Below are positions 43,641-52,912 of a DNA stretch of 57,195 bases, piece after piece. The notes beneath the pieces are model-generated. The model did no database searches. It saw only the letters and a program-made list of their open reading frames with translations, and had not been told where the DNA came from. How positions within the stretch are numbered: position 1 is the first letter of the stretch; every line of letters starts with the position of its first letter. The stretch covers positions 1-57,195 of the forward strand of contig JADHSV010000018.1 in NCBI GenBank assembly GCA_016776725.1, in the 5' to 3' direction. The DNA is from Rhodospirillales bacterium (lineage in GTDB: Bacteria > Pseudomonadota > Alphaproteobacteria > Rhodospirillales > Shumkoniaceae). A program made the position numbers and the translations under genes.

Positions 43641-43677
43641 AACGGCCGGGGGGGCCAAACGCACCCCCGGCCGTTTC
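43641..43677 (+). terminator. Hairpin between dnaK and dnaJ
   Basis: A 12-bp stem (AACGGCCGGGGG/CCCCCGGCCGTT, 43641-43652 and 43664-43675) with an 11-base loop is followed by only three T. It may cut or slow transcription so that dnaJ is made at a lower level than dnaK. Confidence 0.55.
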
Positions 43678-43709
43678 AATAAAAACAGCAGGTTCGCGGA
43701 AAAAAACGA

Positions 43710-44873
43710 ATGGCCAAGCAGGACTACTATTCGACTCTGGGCGTAGATCGGAGCGCATCGACCGCCGATATCCGGAAAGCCTATCGAAAGCTGGCCATGA
43801 AATATCACCCGGATCGCAATCCGGGCGATAACGCCGCAGAACAAAAATTCAAGGATCTGAACGAAGCCCACGACATTCTGAAGGACGAGCAAAAACGCTC
43901 GGCCTACGATCAATACGGCCACGCCGCCTTTGAACAGGGTGGTCCCGGCGGCGGCAGTCCGTTCGGCGGGTTCTCGCAGGGATTTGGTGGCGGCGGCGGC
44001 GGTGGCGGTTTCGGCGATATCTTCGAGGAAATGTTCGGCGATTTCATGGGTGGCGGCGGACGTGCGGGCCAGGGCGGAGCGGCCCGTGGCGCGGACCTGC
44101 GCTACAACATGGAAGTCAAGCTGGAGCAAGTTTACAAGGGCGCGAAAACCACCATTAAAGTGCCGACATCGGTACCGTGTGGGGAATGCCAGGGTAGCGG
44201 TGCCGCCGGAGGTGCTGCGCCTGTTACCTGCCCCACCTGCCACGGTCATGGCAGGGTGCGCGCGCAGTCGGGCTTTTTCACCGTTGAACGCACATGCCCC
44301 GCCTGTCAGGGCGTGGGTCAGGTCATCAAAGACCCGTGCCGCAGTTGCGGCGGCAATGGCCGCACACGCAAGGAAAAGGTGCTTTCCGTTAACATCCCTT
44401 CAGGCGTCGAGGATGGCACTCGCATCAGGTTGGGTGGCGAAGGCGAAGCCGGTATGCGCGGCGCGCCTGCGGGCGATCTCTACATATTCGTGACCATCGC
44501 CGAACACCGGTTTTTCCAGCGCGAAGGGGCCAACATCTTTTGCCGGGTGCCCATTCCCATGACCACGGCGGCTCTTGGCGGCACCGTTGAAGTGCCGACC
44601 CTGGACGGACGCAAGGCGCGCATCAACATTCCGGCCGGGACCCAAAGCGCCCATCAGTTCCGACTTGCGGGCAAGGGCATGCCGGTTCTGCGCTCTTCGG
44701 CCCACGGCGACATGTTTGTTCAGACCATGGTCGAAACGCCGGTCAATCTGACCAAAAAGCAAAGCGAACTGCTGCGCGAATTCGAGCAAAGCGCCAGCGG
44801 CGAAAAACACAGCCCCGAATCCGCCGGGTTCTTCTCTAAGGTCAAGGAATTGTGGGAAGACCTCAAAGACTAG
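43710..44873 (+). CDS. dnaJ: Hsp40 co-chaperone DnaJ
   Basis: 387 residues. The J domain has HPD in [11 protein letters not shown]; a Gly/Phe region (about 75-115) follows; four zinc motifs [24 protein letters not shown] and CRSCGGNG make a complete type-I protein; the client-binding domain follows. It delivers unfolded proteins to DnaK and triggers ATP hydrolysis. Confidence 0.97.
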   Translation: MAKQDYYSTLGVDRSASTADIRKAYRKLAMKYHPDRNPGDNAAEQKFKDLNEAHDILKDEQKRSAYDQYGHAAFEQGGPGGGSPFGGFSQGFGGGGGGGGFGDIFEEMFGDFMGGGGRAGQGGAARGADLRYNMEVKLEQVYKGAKTTIKVPTSVPCGECQGSGAAGGAAPVTCPTCHGHGRVRAQSGFFTVERTCPACQGVGQVIKDPCRSCGGNGRTRKEKVLSVNIPSGVEDGTRIRLGGEGEAGMRGAPAGDLYIFVTIAEHRFFQREGANIFCRVPIPMTTAALGGTVEVPTLDGRKARINIPAGTQSAHQFRLAGKGMPVLRSSAHGDMFVQTMVETPVNLTKKQSELLREFEQSASGEKHSPESAGFFSKVKELWEDLKD

Positions 44874-44910
44874 GTTGGTGCATAATCGGGGCTTAGGGGG
44901 AACCAAAGCC

Positions 44911-45711
44911 ATGAAAATCGGAATTGTTGGATGCGCCGGACGCATGGGCCGGATGCTGGTTGCCGAAGTGCTGGGGCGCGACGGGTGCGAACTGGCAGGC
45001 GGATCGGAATTGCCGGGCAGCGAAGTCATCGGAAAAGACGTGGCCGCGGTTGCGGGATTCGATGCGGCGGGTATTTCCATCGTTGACAACGCGCAAGCTG
45101 TATTTGCGGCAGCCGATGTGGTGGTTGATTTCACCCTGCCCCAGGCCACCATCGGCCACGCGCAACTGTCGGCGGCCAACGGCACCGCGCTGGTCATCGG
45201 CACCACGGGCCTCAATGCCGATCAACAGGCCGCCGTTGACGAGGCGGCAACCAAGGTCACCGTTATCCAGGCCGCCAACATGAGCGTCGGAATTAACCTG
45301 CTGCTGGGCCTGACCGCTCAGGTGGCCGGAATTCTGGGCGATGACTACGATATTGAAATCGTTGAAATGCACCACCGCCACAAGGTGGATGCGCCGTCGG
45401 GTACGGCGCTGGCACTGGGTCAGGCCGCCGCCGATGGCCGCGAGGTGGATCTGGAAGCGGTTTCACAGCGGGTGCGGGACGGCCATACGGGCGCGAGGCG
45501 CGCAGGTGACATCGGTTTTGCCACCCTGCGCGGTGGCGACGTGGTTGGCGATCACACGGTCATGTTTGCGGGCGAAGGCGAAAGCATATTATTGACCCAT
45601 AAGGCGGGGTCGCGGGCGGTCTTTGCGCGCGGCGCCATCCGCGCGGCCCTTTGGTGCAAAAACAAGGCGCCGGGAATATACTCCATGCGCGACGTGCTGG
45701 GCCTCGCCTGA
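44911..45711 (+). CDS. dapB: 4-hydroxy-tetrahydrodipicolinate reductase
   Basis: 266 residues from ATG 44911, after GGGGGAACC. A lysine/diaminopimelate pathway enzyme using NAD(P)H. GCAGRMGRML binds the nucleotide; EMHHRHKVDAPSGTAL holds the catalytic His and Lys. dnaK-dnaJ-dapB is a conserved order. nth begins five bases after its stop. Confidence 0.96.
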   Translation: MKIGIVGCAGRMGRMLVAEVLGRDGCELAGGSELPGSEVIGKDVAAVAGFDAAGISIVDNAQAVFAAADVVVDFTLPQATIGHAQLSAANGTALVIGTTGLNADQQAAVDEAATKVTVIQAANMSVGINLLLGLTAQVAGILGDDYDIEIVEMHHRHKVDAPSGTALALGQAAADGREVDLEAVSQRVRDGHTGARRAGDIGFATLRGGDVVGDHTVMFAGEGESILLTHKAGSRAVFARGAIRAALWCKNKAPGIYSMRDVLGLA

Positions 45712-45716
45712 AATCC

Positions 45717-46352
45717 ATGAAAAAGACAGACATTCACGAGTTCTACCGGCGGCTGGCGGAGGCTAATGCCGAACCGCGTAGCGAGCTTGAGTTCGTAAAT
45801 CCCTACACCCTTCTGGTGGCCGTGGTGCTTTCGGCCCAGGCCACGGATGTGGGCGTCAACAAGGCGACGCGGGGATTGTTCAAACACATCGATTCGCCCG
45901 AAAGCATGCTGACCATTGGCGAGACGCGCCTGCGCGAAGTCATTTCCAGCATCGGCCTCTACAACACCAAGGCCAAAAACATAATCGGCCTGAGCACATT
46001 GCTGATTGAAAAACACGAAGGCCAGGTGCCGCAGGACCGCACCGCCCTCGAAGCCCTGCCCGGCGTCGGGCGCAAAACCGCAAATGTGGTTCTGAACGTG
46101 GCGTTCGGCGAGCCGACTATCGCGGTGGATACCCATATTTTCCGCGTTTCCAACCGCACCGGGCTGGCCGTAGGAAAAACGCCGCTGGCGGTCGAGGAAA
46201 GCCCCGTGAAAAAAACGCCGTCGCAATGGAAGCTGCACGCCCACCATTGGCTGATCCTGCATGGCCGCTATGTCTGCAAGGCCCGCAAGCCCGATTGCGC
46301 CAATTGCGCGGTCGAAGACCTGTGCGGCTATAAGGCTAAGATTTTTTCCTGA
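45717..46352 (+). CDS. nth: Endonuclease III
   Basis: 211 residues from ATG 45717. A DNA glycosylase/AP lyase for oxidised pyrimidines. The helix-hairpin-helix is LPGVGRKTANVVLNVAFG with the catalytic Lys; the Asp is in IAVDTHIFRVSNR; the [4Fe-4S] site is near the C-terminus (CKARKPDCANC, then C). It converges on the next gene with 17 bases of overlap. Confidence 0.96.
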   Translation: MKKTDIHEFYRRLAEANAEPRSELEFVNPYTLLVAVVLSAQATDVGVNKATRGLFKHIDSPESMLTIGETRLREVISSIGLYNTKAKNIIGLSTLLIEKHEGQVPQDRTALEALPGVGRKTANVVLNVAFGEPTIAVDTHIFRVSNRTGLAVGKTPLAVEESPVKKTPSQWKLHAHHWLILHGRYVCKARKPDCANCAVEDLCGYKAKIFS

Positions 46353-46863
46353 TACCGAGACTTAGATAGCATTCGCGCAAGGGGATGCTGCCTGCGGTGC
46401 GTCCGCGCGCTTCCAGGTGTGTGACCCGGTACTCGGGTGATGTTTTCGTCTGGTACAGGAAGATGTCGAAAATGCAGCGCGGGCTGGAATACTGCCAAAG
46501 TTCGGCGGGCGGGTCGCGGCGGCGAAAGCCGGGAATTCCCATCAGGCCTTCGACCTTCACCGATGACAGACCCATCAGTTGTTCCGGCCCCGGCAAATCT
46601 TCGGGCGGCGTGATGGCGGCAATTTCCGCCTGATCGGGTTGCGGAAGATCCGCCGCGGATGCGGGGCTTTCGGGCGCTTGCGCCTGGGGTTTTTCTTCTG
46701 GTGCGACTTTGGGTGTTTCGGCGGGCGGTTGGGCCGCCGTGATTTCCTGTGCTCCGGGCTCTGTAACCAATGCCCGTTCAGGCCGCTTCGAGGCCGAACA
46801 CCCGGCAACCAGAGCCGTTGAGACACATAATACGGCCAGGGTACTCGACCGCCGGGAAGTCAT
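46336..46863 (-). CDS. Hypothetical lipoprotein
   Basis: 175 residues. The lipobox is LVAGC; then comes a long Pro/Glu/Ala linker (about 30-90), and a small C-terminal domain: SVKVEGLMGIPGFRRRDPPAELWQY, then SPRCIFDIFLY, ending with a Cys and a basic tail. Similar proteins are found in Rhodospirillales; I know no function. The long linker suggests it reaches across the periplasm. It is upstream of nth's end and downstream of the bactofilin on its strand. Confidence 0.8.
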   Translation of the reverse strand: MTSRRSSTLAVLCVSTALVAGCSASKRPERALVTEPGAQEITAAQPPAETPKVAPEEKPQAQAPESPASAADLPQPDQAEIAAITPPEDLPGPEQLMGLSSVKVEGLMGIPGFRRRDPPAELWQYSSPRCIFDIFLYQTKTSPEYRVTHLEARGRTAGSIPLRECYLSLGIRKKS

Positions 46864-46877
46864 ACGAAAAAAACCGC

Positions 46878-47501
46878 TCAGCCTTCGGGGGTCTGCGTTG
46901 CGTCGGAAGCCGGCATTTCCGTCTTCGCCGCGTCGGTGTCGGCCTTCTCCTCGCTCTCGCTTTGGCTGATTGAACGCATGTCGCCTGAAATTTCGCCGCC
47001 CGCCTCGATGGAAATGCGGCCATAGCGCACCGTGCCGTTAATACGGCCGCCGGAACGCACGGTGAGAATATCGCGGGCCACAAGTTCGCCTTCGTAAAGG
47101 CCGCTGATGTCGGCTTCATTGACCTCGGCGCTGCCCATGAACACGCCGGTTGGCGCGATTTCAATGGCGTGGGCATCGGAAAGCGAAGCCTCGACCTTTC
47201 CTTCGACGATCAGTTTTTCGCAAGACGTGATTTCGCCGGACAAGCAGATTTCACGGCCGACCGTCAGTTTCCGGCTTTCGGTCTCGCCCGGTATTACCCG
47301 ATCATACCGGCGCGCGGGTTCAACCCCGCGCCGCGGAATATCGTGGCGAAGCGTTGGCGAACCGGTCGGCTTGGCCGGGGCCTGATGGCTTCCTTTGCGC
47401 GAGAAGGGCTTGAGCGGCGGTGCCGAATGATCCTGAGCCTTGCCTTCCTCGGCGCCGGGTTTTACCGTACCGTCGCCGGAACCGTCCTTTTTCTGGAACA
47501 T
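46878..47501 (-). CDS. Bactofilin-family cytoskeletal protein
   Basis: 207 residues. The central beta-helix repeats (REICLSGEITSCEKLIVEGKV, IEIAPTGVFMGSAEVNEADI, GELVARDILTVRSGGRINGTV) form DUF583/bactofilin, which polymerises without nucleotide and places cell-wall or stalk enzymes. About 80 basic, disordered residues precede it and an acidic tail follows. The EI24-like gene is upstream, 20 bases away. Confidence 0.92.
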   Translation of the reverse strand: MFQKKDGSGDGTVKPGAEEGKAQDHSAPPLKPFSRKGSHQAPAKPTGSPTLRHDIPRRGVEPARRYDRVIPGETESRKLTVGREICLSGEITSCEKLIVEGKVEASLSDAHAIEIAPTGVFMGSAEVNEADISGLYEGELVARDILTVRSGGRINGTVRYGRISIEAGGEISGDMRSISQSESEEKADTDAAKTEMPASDATQTPEG

Positions 47502-47520
47502 GGTTCGTTGTTCCCTTTCC

Positions 47521-48264
47521 TCAGGTAGTCGTCATTTCGTTTTCAGTCGCGGGCTGTATGTCTTTGCCCTCGGCGGATCCACCTTCTTCGCCTGCGGCGG
47601 GCATGCCGCCGTTCCGCCAACGCTGAACCAGATGCACCATCGCCGCCGTCCCGATGACCGGAGCCAACAGGTTAACCACCGGTACGGTCAGCAGGAATGC
47701 GATAAGCGCACCCGACAGAAACACCCGAATTCCGTACCGTTTGCGCAACACATATGCATCGGCCGGTATCATTCGGCGCAGGGCCGCCAATTCAAAATAT
47801 TCCCGCCCCAGAAGGTACCCGTTAAGGCTATAGAAGACAAAGAGGTTTATCACCGGAATGAGATAAAGCGGCAATGCCAGAACGTTTAGCGCGACCATTA
47901 CGGCCACCAGTTTGAGCGTCGAGCTCAGCGCGTCGGCGATGCCGGGGCCGGGCGCAGCCGGCAAATGCGGGTAGTGACGGGCCTCGACCGCGTTGGCCAC
48001 CCGCTCCAACAACAACCCGACGATCAAGCTGGCCACCGCCGGAAACAGAATCCAGGTCAGTGCGAACGCCGCCGTCGCCCCCAGCATGTCCACGAAATCC
48101 TCGATCCACCAGATGTCGAACAGGACCGTCTCGCGCAGGGCGAACCAGATGGCCGCAAACAGCGAGACGAAAATGGCGACGGTCGAGCCCACGCTGATCC
48201 ACATTACGCGGCGAATGGCGGGGTCCGAAAACTGGCTGACGGCCTTGAGGAATGCTGAAATCAT
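47521..48264 (-). CDS. EI24/CysZ-like membrane protein
   Basis: 247 residues with about four hydrophobic helices (near 25-45, 58-80, 130-155, 195-220). The FYSLNGYLLGREYFELAALRRM block is the mark of the EI24/CysZ family. E. coli CysZ imports sulfate; in this class the substrate is not certain. It is followed by the bactofilin gene on the same strand. Confidence 0.85.
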   Translation of the reverse strand: MISAFLKAVSQFSDPAIRRVMWISVGSTVAIFVSLFAAIWFALRETVLFDIWWIEDFVDMLGATAAFALTWILFPAVASLIVGLLLERVANAVEARHYPHLPAAPGPGIADALSSTLKLVAVMVALNVLALPLYLIPVINLFVFYSLNGYLLGREYFELAALRRMIPADAYVLRKRYGIRVFLSGALIAFLLTVPVVNLLAPVIGTAAMVHLVQRWRNGGMPAAGEEGGSAEGKDIQPATENEMTTT

Positions 48265-48557
48265 GGGGTTCGTCGGGTCTCTTTGGTGAAGAATTGCATG
48301 TGTTTAGCCCCGCCATCCGCAAGCGGCAAGGGAAATTCCCCGGCTGACTAGCGAAACGGCAATCGTCACGGGACGCACGGGCCGGATTTCCACAAAAAAG
48401 CGCCCGACCAGGGGGGAAGCCGGGCGCCTTTCGCCGTCTTCCAGCCGCCAGACGGTACTTTGGTACCGCCTCTGGTTCCGTTGCGTGAACCTAGCGGCTC
48501 TTGCCCCTAATAAATGGGTATATTCGCGCCGCGAAGCAACGGCGTACGGGGCATCTT
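48265..48557. other. Intergenic region between the EI24-like gene and lolA
   Basis: 293 bases without a coding region I can support. It holds the lolA terminator at 48394-48427; the rest shows no clear promoter or repeat. Confidence 0.6.
48394..48427 (-). terminator. Rho-independent terminator after lolA
   Basis: Minus strand: a 7-bp stem GCGCCCG/CGGGCGC, loop of 14, then six T. It ends the ftsK-lolA operon about 130 bases past the lolA stop. Confidence 0.75.
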
Positions 48558-49220
48558 TCAGAACTGGTCCCACGTATTGTTGGTTCGTGGATCACGGAAC
48601 ACAAACAGTTCGGGATCAATCTTTGCGCCCACCCGCGCGCCCATCAGCGATACCGTTGTTGTTACGCCTTGCGCATCGGTCACCACCCACTTTTTCAACT
48701 GCATGGGGCGGTCGGAAAACACCAGCGTCAACGCCCCTTCCAGGGGATCTTTCGCCCGGACAAGACTGAGGCGCAGCGTTTGCGCCTCGCGCATCAGACC
48801 GGTGATGATCAGATCGTCGCCAAACAGCGAAATTTCCTCGCGCACCAGAAAACCGGCGGGTGTGTCGTTGGCATCCACATAGCTGACCTGCTGCAACTCC
48901 TTGTCCACATAGATCAGGTTGCCCTTGGCGACGATAATCAGGATTGGCACCGGCGGGTCGTATTGCAGGCGCATCTTGCCGGGACGCGAAAGGTACATCT
49001 TTCCTTCCGCATAGCTACCGTTCGAGGAGGCCTGCAAAAAGCGCGATTCGAGGGTGCTGACGCTGTTGAGGTATTCCTCAATGCGCCCCACCGCCGCGCG
49101 ATCGGCCTCGCTCAGCTTCGCGGGTGTCGCGTCCTGGGCATGCGCGTGCGTTGTCGGCATGAAAAACACCCATGCCAGCAAAAGGGCCACGCCCAGTCTT
49201 TTCAGATGTCTAATTTGCAT
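48558..49220 (-). CDS. lolA: Outer-membrane lipoprotein carrier LolA
   Basis: 220 residues. A signal peptide (about 1-29, ending THAHA) precedes a half-barrel: VSTLESRFLQASSNG, GKMYLSRPGKMRLQYDPP, IYVDKELQQVSYVDANDTPAG. It moves lipoproteins through the periplasm to LolB. It overlaps the ftsK stop by 11 bases; the order ftsK-lolA is conserved. Confidence 0.94.
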   Translation of the reverse strand: MQIRHLKRLGVALLLAWVFFMPTTHAHAQDATPAKLSEADRAAVGRIEEYLNSVSTLESRFLQASSNGSYAEGKMYLSRPGKMRLQYDPPVPILIIVAKGNLIYVDKELQQVSYVDANDTPAGFLVREEISLFGDDLIITGLMREAQTLRLSLVRAKDPLEGALTLVFSDRPMQLKKWVVTDAQGVTTTVSLMGARVGAKIDPELFVFRDPRTNNTWDQF

Positions 49221-51561
49221 ACTCGCCGCCGCCGATCAGCACTTCGCGGCGGCCGACGCGGTCAGCCTTGCTGACAACGCCTTCGCCTTCCATGCGTTCG
49301 ATAATTCTTGCGGCGCGGTTATAACCGATTTGCAGGTGTCTTTGAATAAAACTCGTCGAGGCCTTTCCTTCGCGGGCAATCAGGGCCACGGCCTGATCGT
49401 AAAGATCGTCGCCCGAATTTCCGCCGATGCCGCCAAGCATGTCCGGCATGCCGCCTTCTTCCTCTTCGGTCACGGCTTCCACGTAATCGGGCTCGCCCGC
49501 GCTTTTCAGGAAGCTGACCACATCCTCGACCTCTTCATCCGACACGAACGGGCCGTGGACGCGCGTGATGCGTCCGCCGCCCGCCATGTACAGCATGTCG
49601 CCCTGGCCCAGAAGCTGTTCGGCCCCCTGTTCGCCAAGGATGGTCCGGCTGTCGATCTTTGAGGTGACCTGGAAACTCACGCGGGTCGGGAAATTGGCCT
49701 TGATGGTGCCGGTGATGACATCGACCGAGGGTCGCTGGGTGGCCATGATCAAATGGATGCCTGCGGCGCGGGCCATCTGGGCCAGCCGCTGGACGGCGGC
49801 CTCGATGTCCTTTCCGGCGACCAGCATCAAATCGGCCATTTCGTCGACGATAATGACGATGAAGGGCAGCGGGTCCGTGGACAGCGGTTGTTCCTCGAAA
49901 ACCGGCTTGCCGTTTTCATCAAACCCGGTTTGCACCCGGCGCGTCAGTTCCTCGCCCTTCTTGCGCGCGTCGGCCAGTCTGGCGTTGTAGCCGTCGATAT
50001 TGCGAACGCCCAATTGCGACATGGCGCGGTAGCGTTCTTCCATTTCGCGCACGGCCCATTTCAGGGCGACCACCGCCTTGCCCGGTTCGGTCACGACGGG
50101 GGCCAGAAGATGCGGAATGCCCTCGTAGACCGAAAGTTCCAGCATTTTGGGATCAATCATGATCAGCTTGCAGGCGTCCGGCGTATGCCGGTACAGCAAG
50201 GACAGGATCATGGTGTTAATGGCAACCGACTTGCCCGAACCCGTGGTGCCTGCGATCAAAAGATGAGGCATGCGGGCCAGATCGACTGCCACCGCCGCGC
50301 CGCCGATATCCTTGCCCAGAGCCAGCGACAGCTTTCCGCCACGCCGCTCGAAGGTGTCGGAGGCCAGCATTTCGCGAAGATGGACCATCTCGCGGCGAAC
50401 GTTGGGCAATTCGATGCCGATGACGTTGCGCCCCGGAATGACGGCGGCGCGTACGCTGACCGCGCTCATGGAACGCGCAATATCGTCCGACAGCCCGATC
50501 ACGCGCGACGTCTTGGTTCCGGGCGCGGGCTCAAGTTCATAAAGGGTGACGACCGGACCAGGCCTGACCTTCACGATCTCGCCATGTACGCCGAAGTCCT
50601 CAAGCACCGATTCCAGCAATCTGGCGTTCTGCTCCAGCGCCTGTGCGCTGACCGACGCCGAACGGTTTACCTCGGTCTGCGTTAGCAGATCGAGCGGCGG
50701 GAACTGGTATTCGTCGCCGGGCTCCAGGGCCAGCTTGCCCTGACATGCGTCGCGGGCCTTGCGCCCGGTCTTGGCTTTCTTCGCGCGTGGCGCGACCCGA
50801 CCGGGCTGCGCCTTTTTGGCCGGAGTCTCCCGGCGCGCCGCCTGTACGGGCGTATCCAGATTGGGTTCGGTTCGCTCGGCGTCAAACCGGGGTTCGCCGT
50901 CATTCAGTTTGCCGGCTGCCGTGCGGCACCAGTCGAAGGCGCGGCGCAACGCCAGCGCGATGCCGACGATGCCCCGTCCGATATTCCTGCAATCGGTCCA
51001 GGAAAGCCCGAGGGCGGCCACCAGCGCACCGGCACCCAGGGCGGCGCACAGGCCGGCGATCATCCATTCCTCGATCCCCACGGGGGCCAGCGCGCGAACC
51101 AGAGGGTCAAGTATGAGGGTTCCGGCGGCTCCGCCAAGCCCGGCGCTCAGCGGCCAGTCACGCGGCGCTTCCAGGGCGCTCAACGCGACCGCTAGAAGCA
51201 AAATGGCGGCAATCATCGAGGTCAGTCGCCAAAACGGGTGGGTCACTGGCTGTTTGCTGACAAACCGCCATCCCCACGCGGCCAGAACCAGAACCGGAAG
51301 ACTTCCCGCAACACCCAGAACCTGAACCAGAATATCGGCTGCATAAGCACCAGGAATTCCAAGCAAATTCCCGACCGTGCCATCGGCGGCGCTGTTAAGC
51401 GAGGGGTCAAGCGGCGAATAGGTGGCGATGGCGACCAGCACCGCGCCCGCGAAGATAAACGAAATGAGACCCGCGGCCTCGGCCAGCCGCCGTTTCATGA
51501 AATCCACGGCACCGACAGGTAACAGCGCGTCGCGCGCGCCGGATGAAAGCGTGTCGACCAT
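49210..51561 (-). CDS. ftsK: DNA translocase FtsK
   Basis: 783 residues. Four N-terminal membrane helices (about 30-180) fix it at the septum. A short basic linker leads to the motor: Walker A GTTGSGKS, Walker B FIVIIVDEMADLM, then MATQRPSVDVITG. The C-terminal gamma domain (SFIQRHLQIGYNRAARIIERME) reads KOPS sites. It pumps the chromosome ends during division. Confidence 0.96.
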   Translation of the reverse strand: MVDTLSSGARDALLPVGAVDFMKRRLAEAAGLISFIFAGAVLVAIATYSPLDPSLNSAADGTVGNLLGIPGAYAADILVQVLGVAGSLPVLVLAAWGWRFVSKQPVTHPFWRLTSMIAAILLLAVALSALEAPRDWPLSAGLGGAAGTLILDPLVRALAPVGIEEWMIAGLCAALGAGALVAALGLSWTDCRNIGRGIVGIALALRRAFDWCRTAAGKLNDGEPRFDAERTEPNLDTPVQAARRETPAKKAQPGRVAPRAKKAKTGRKARDACQGKLALEPGDEYQFPPLDLLTQTEVNRSASVSAQALEQNARLLESVLEDFGVHGEIVKVRPGPVVTLYELEPAPGTKTSRVIGLSDDIARSMSAVSVRAAVIPGRNVIGIELPNVRREMVHLREMLASDTFERRGGKLSLALGKDIGGAAVAVDLARMPHLLIAGTTGSGKSVAINTMILSLLYRHTPDACKLIMIDPKMLELSVYEGIPHLLAPVVTEPGKAVVALKWAVREMEERYRAMSQLGVRNIDGYNARLADARKKGEELTRRVQTGFDENGKPVFEEQPLSTDPLPFIVIIVDEMADLMLVAGKDIEAAVQRLAQMARAAGIHLIMATQRPSVDVITGTIKANFPTRVSFQVTSKIDSRTILGEQGAEQLLGQGDMLYMAGGGRITRVHGPFVSDEEVEDVVSFLKSAGEPDYVEAVTEEEEGGMPDMLGGIGGNSGDDLYDQAVALIAREGKASTSFIQRHLQIGYNRAARIIERMEGEGVVSKADRVGRREVLIGGGEYAN

Positions 51562-51586
51562 GCCTGCGGTTTTAAGGCATTAGGAT

Positions 51587-52789
51587 TTACAACACCTTAA
51601 CAACGCGCTCCAGCGCTTCGGTTGTGGTCGCCAAATCATGAACCAGGGCGATGCGGATATATTCGGTTCCCGGGTTCTTGCCATATTCGTCCGTGTGCGA
51701 CAGGTAGGCGCCGGGAAGAACGCGAATCGCTGCCTGTGTCCACAAACGCCGGGTCGCCGCCTCGCCGTTGCCTACATTCAGCCACAGGAAAAAGCCGCCT
51801 TTCGCCATGACGTTGCCGAAGCGTGGGCCCATGATTTCCTGGGCCGCTTCAAACTTGGCGCAATAGAGGGCGCGGCTTTCGGCCACATGGTCTTCGTCTT
51901 GCCAAAGCGCGGTGGAGGCATCAATGGTCGGCAGGGGCACACCCGCGCCCCCATAGGTGCGAAGACGCCGGAAAACCTTCATGATATCCGCTGGTCCCGC
52001 GACGAAACCGGACCGCAGGCCCGGAACGCTTGAGCGTTTCGACAACGAATTAAAGATTACCACGTTGTCCATCACCCCGACCGTTTCGTTAACCAGTTCG
52101 GCGCAGGCATTTAACGCGCCCGCGGGCGCGTCGCCCATGTAAATTTCCGAATAACACTCGTCCACAGCCAGCACGAAATCGTATTTGCGGGCCAGCACGA
52201 TGGCGTTTTTGAGGACCTTCACATCGGCCACGGACCCTTGCGGATTTGACGGACTGCAGAAGTAGGCCAACGCCGTGTGTTCCAGAATTTCCGGGTCCAC
52301 GGCGGTGAAATCGGGCAAAAAGCCGGTTTTCTCCGTCGCCGGAACAAACACCGGATCGGCGCTGTTCAGGCGCGGCACCGCCGAATACACGTGATAATAT
52401 GGATTGGGCACCAGAACGTTGGGCCGATGGCCGCGTTTGCGGCGCGGCACAACAGCCTGGCCGATCATGAAAATCGCCTCGCGGGTTCCCGAGACGGGAA
52501 GGATTTGCGTATCGGGATCAAGTAGACCGTCGGCTAGGTCATACCGCCGGGTCAGCCAGTCCGCCACCGCGCGGCGAAATTCGGGCGTCCCGTCAACACC
52601 CGGATACTTCCCCCAGCCCGCCGCACTGGAATGCAGGATTTCGGCCACCATCGGCGGCGGTGTGTGCTTGGGTTCGCCGATGGACAGCATCAGGGGATCA
52701 AGCGTTTCCGGGGGCCTGAGCGGTTCCAGCAAGCTGCGCAAACGATCGAATGGAAAGTCATTCAATGTTTCAAGGGCGGGGTTAAGCAT
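51587..52789 (-). CDS. Class I/II aminotransferase, probable succinyldiaminopimelate transaminase
   Basis: 400 residues from ATG 52789. The PLP lysine is in FNSLSKRSSVPGLRSGF; VLAVDECYSEIY holds the cofactor-binding Asp/Tyr. SIGEPKHTPPP and the GVDGTPEFRRAVADWL region match the DapC type. A role in lysine/diaminopimelate synthesis fits, with dapB in the same window, but other amino acids are possible. It is upstream of ftsK. Confidence 0.78.
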   Translation of the reverse strand: MLNPALETLNDFPFDRLRSLLEPLRPPETLDPLMLSIGEPKHTPPPMVAEILHSSAAGWGKYPGVDGTPEFRRAVADWLTRRYDLADGLLDPDTQILPVSGTREAIFMIGQAVVPRRKRGHRPNVLVPNPYYHVYSAVPRLNSADPVFVPATEKTGFLPDFTAVDPEILEHTALAYFCSPSNPQGSVADVKVLKNAIVLARKYDFVLAVDECYSEIYMGDAPAGALNACAELVNETVGVMDNVVIFNSLSKRSSVPGLRSGFVAGPADIMKVFRRLRTYGGAGVPLPTIDASTALWQDEDHVAESRALYCAKFEAAQEIMGPRFGNVMAKGGFFLWLNVGNGEAATRRLWTQAAIRVLPGAYLSHTDEYGKNPGTEYIRIALVHDLATTTEALERVVKVL

Positions 52790-52813
52790 GGTTCGATCCT
52801 CAAACACATATGA

Positions 52814-52855
52814 GTCGCACAGGACACTCGGCGGGTCGCACAGGATACTTGGCGG
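52814..52855. repeat. Two tandem 21-bp repeats in the aminotransferase/ubiH promoter region
   Basis: GTCGCACAGGAYACTYGGCGG occurs twice in a row, 19 of 21 bases identical, and a shortened third part (GCCGCGACG) follows. It stands between two divergent start codons, so it may be an operator or a slippage product. Confidence 0.7.
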
Positions 52856-52912
52856 GCCGCGACGAACATACGGACTGGACAGAAGCGACGAAAGAGACGA
52901 AATGAAGGAACC

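Noticed and set aside
41883-44249. 788-codon open frame on the minus strand across dnaK and dnaJ
   Set aside because: It is exactly antisense to two unmistakable chaperone genes; high GC keeps such frames open, and the product has no family features.
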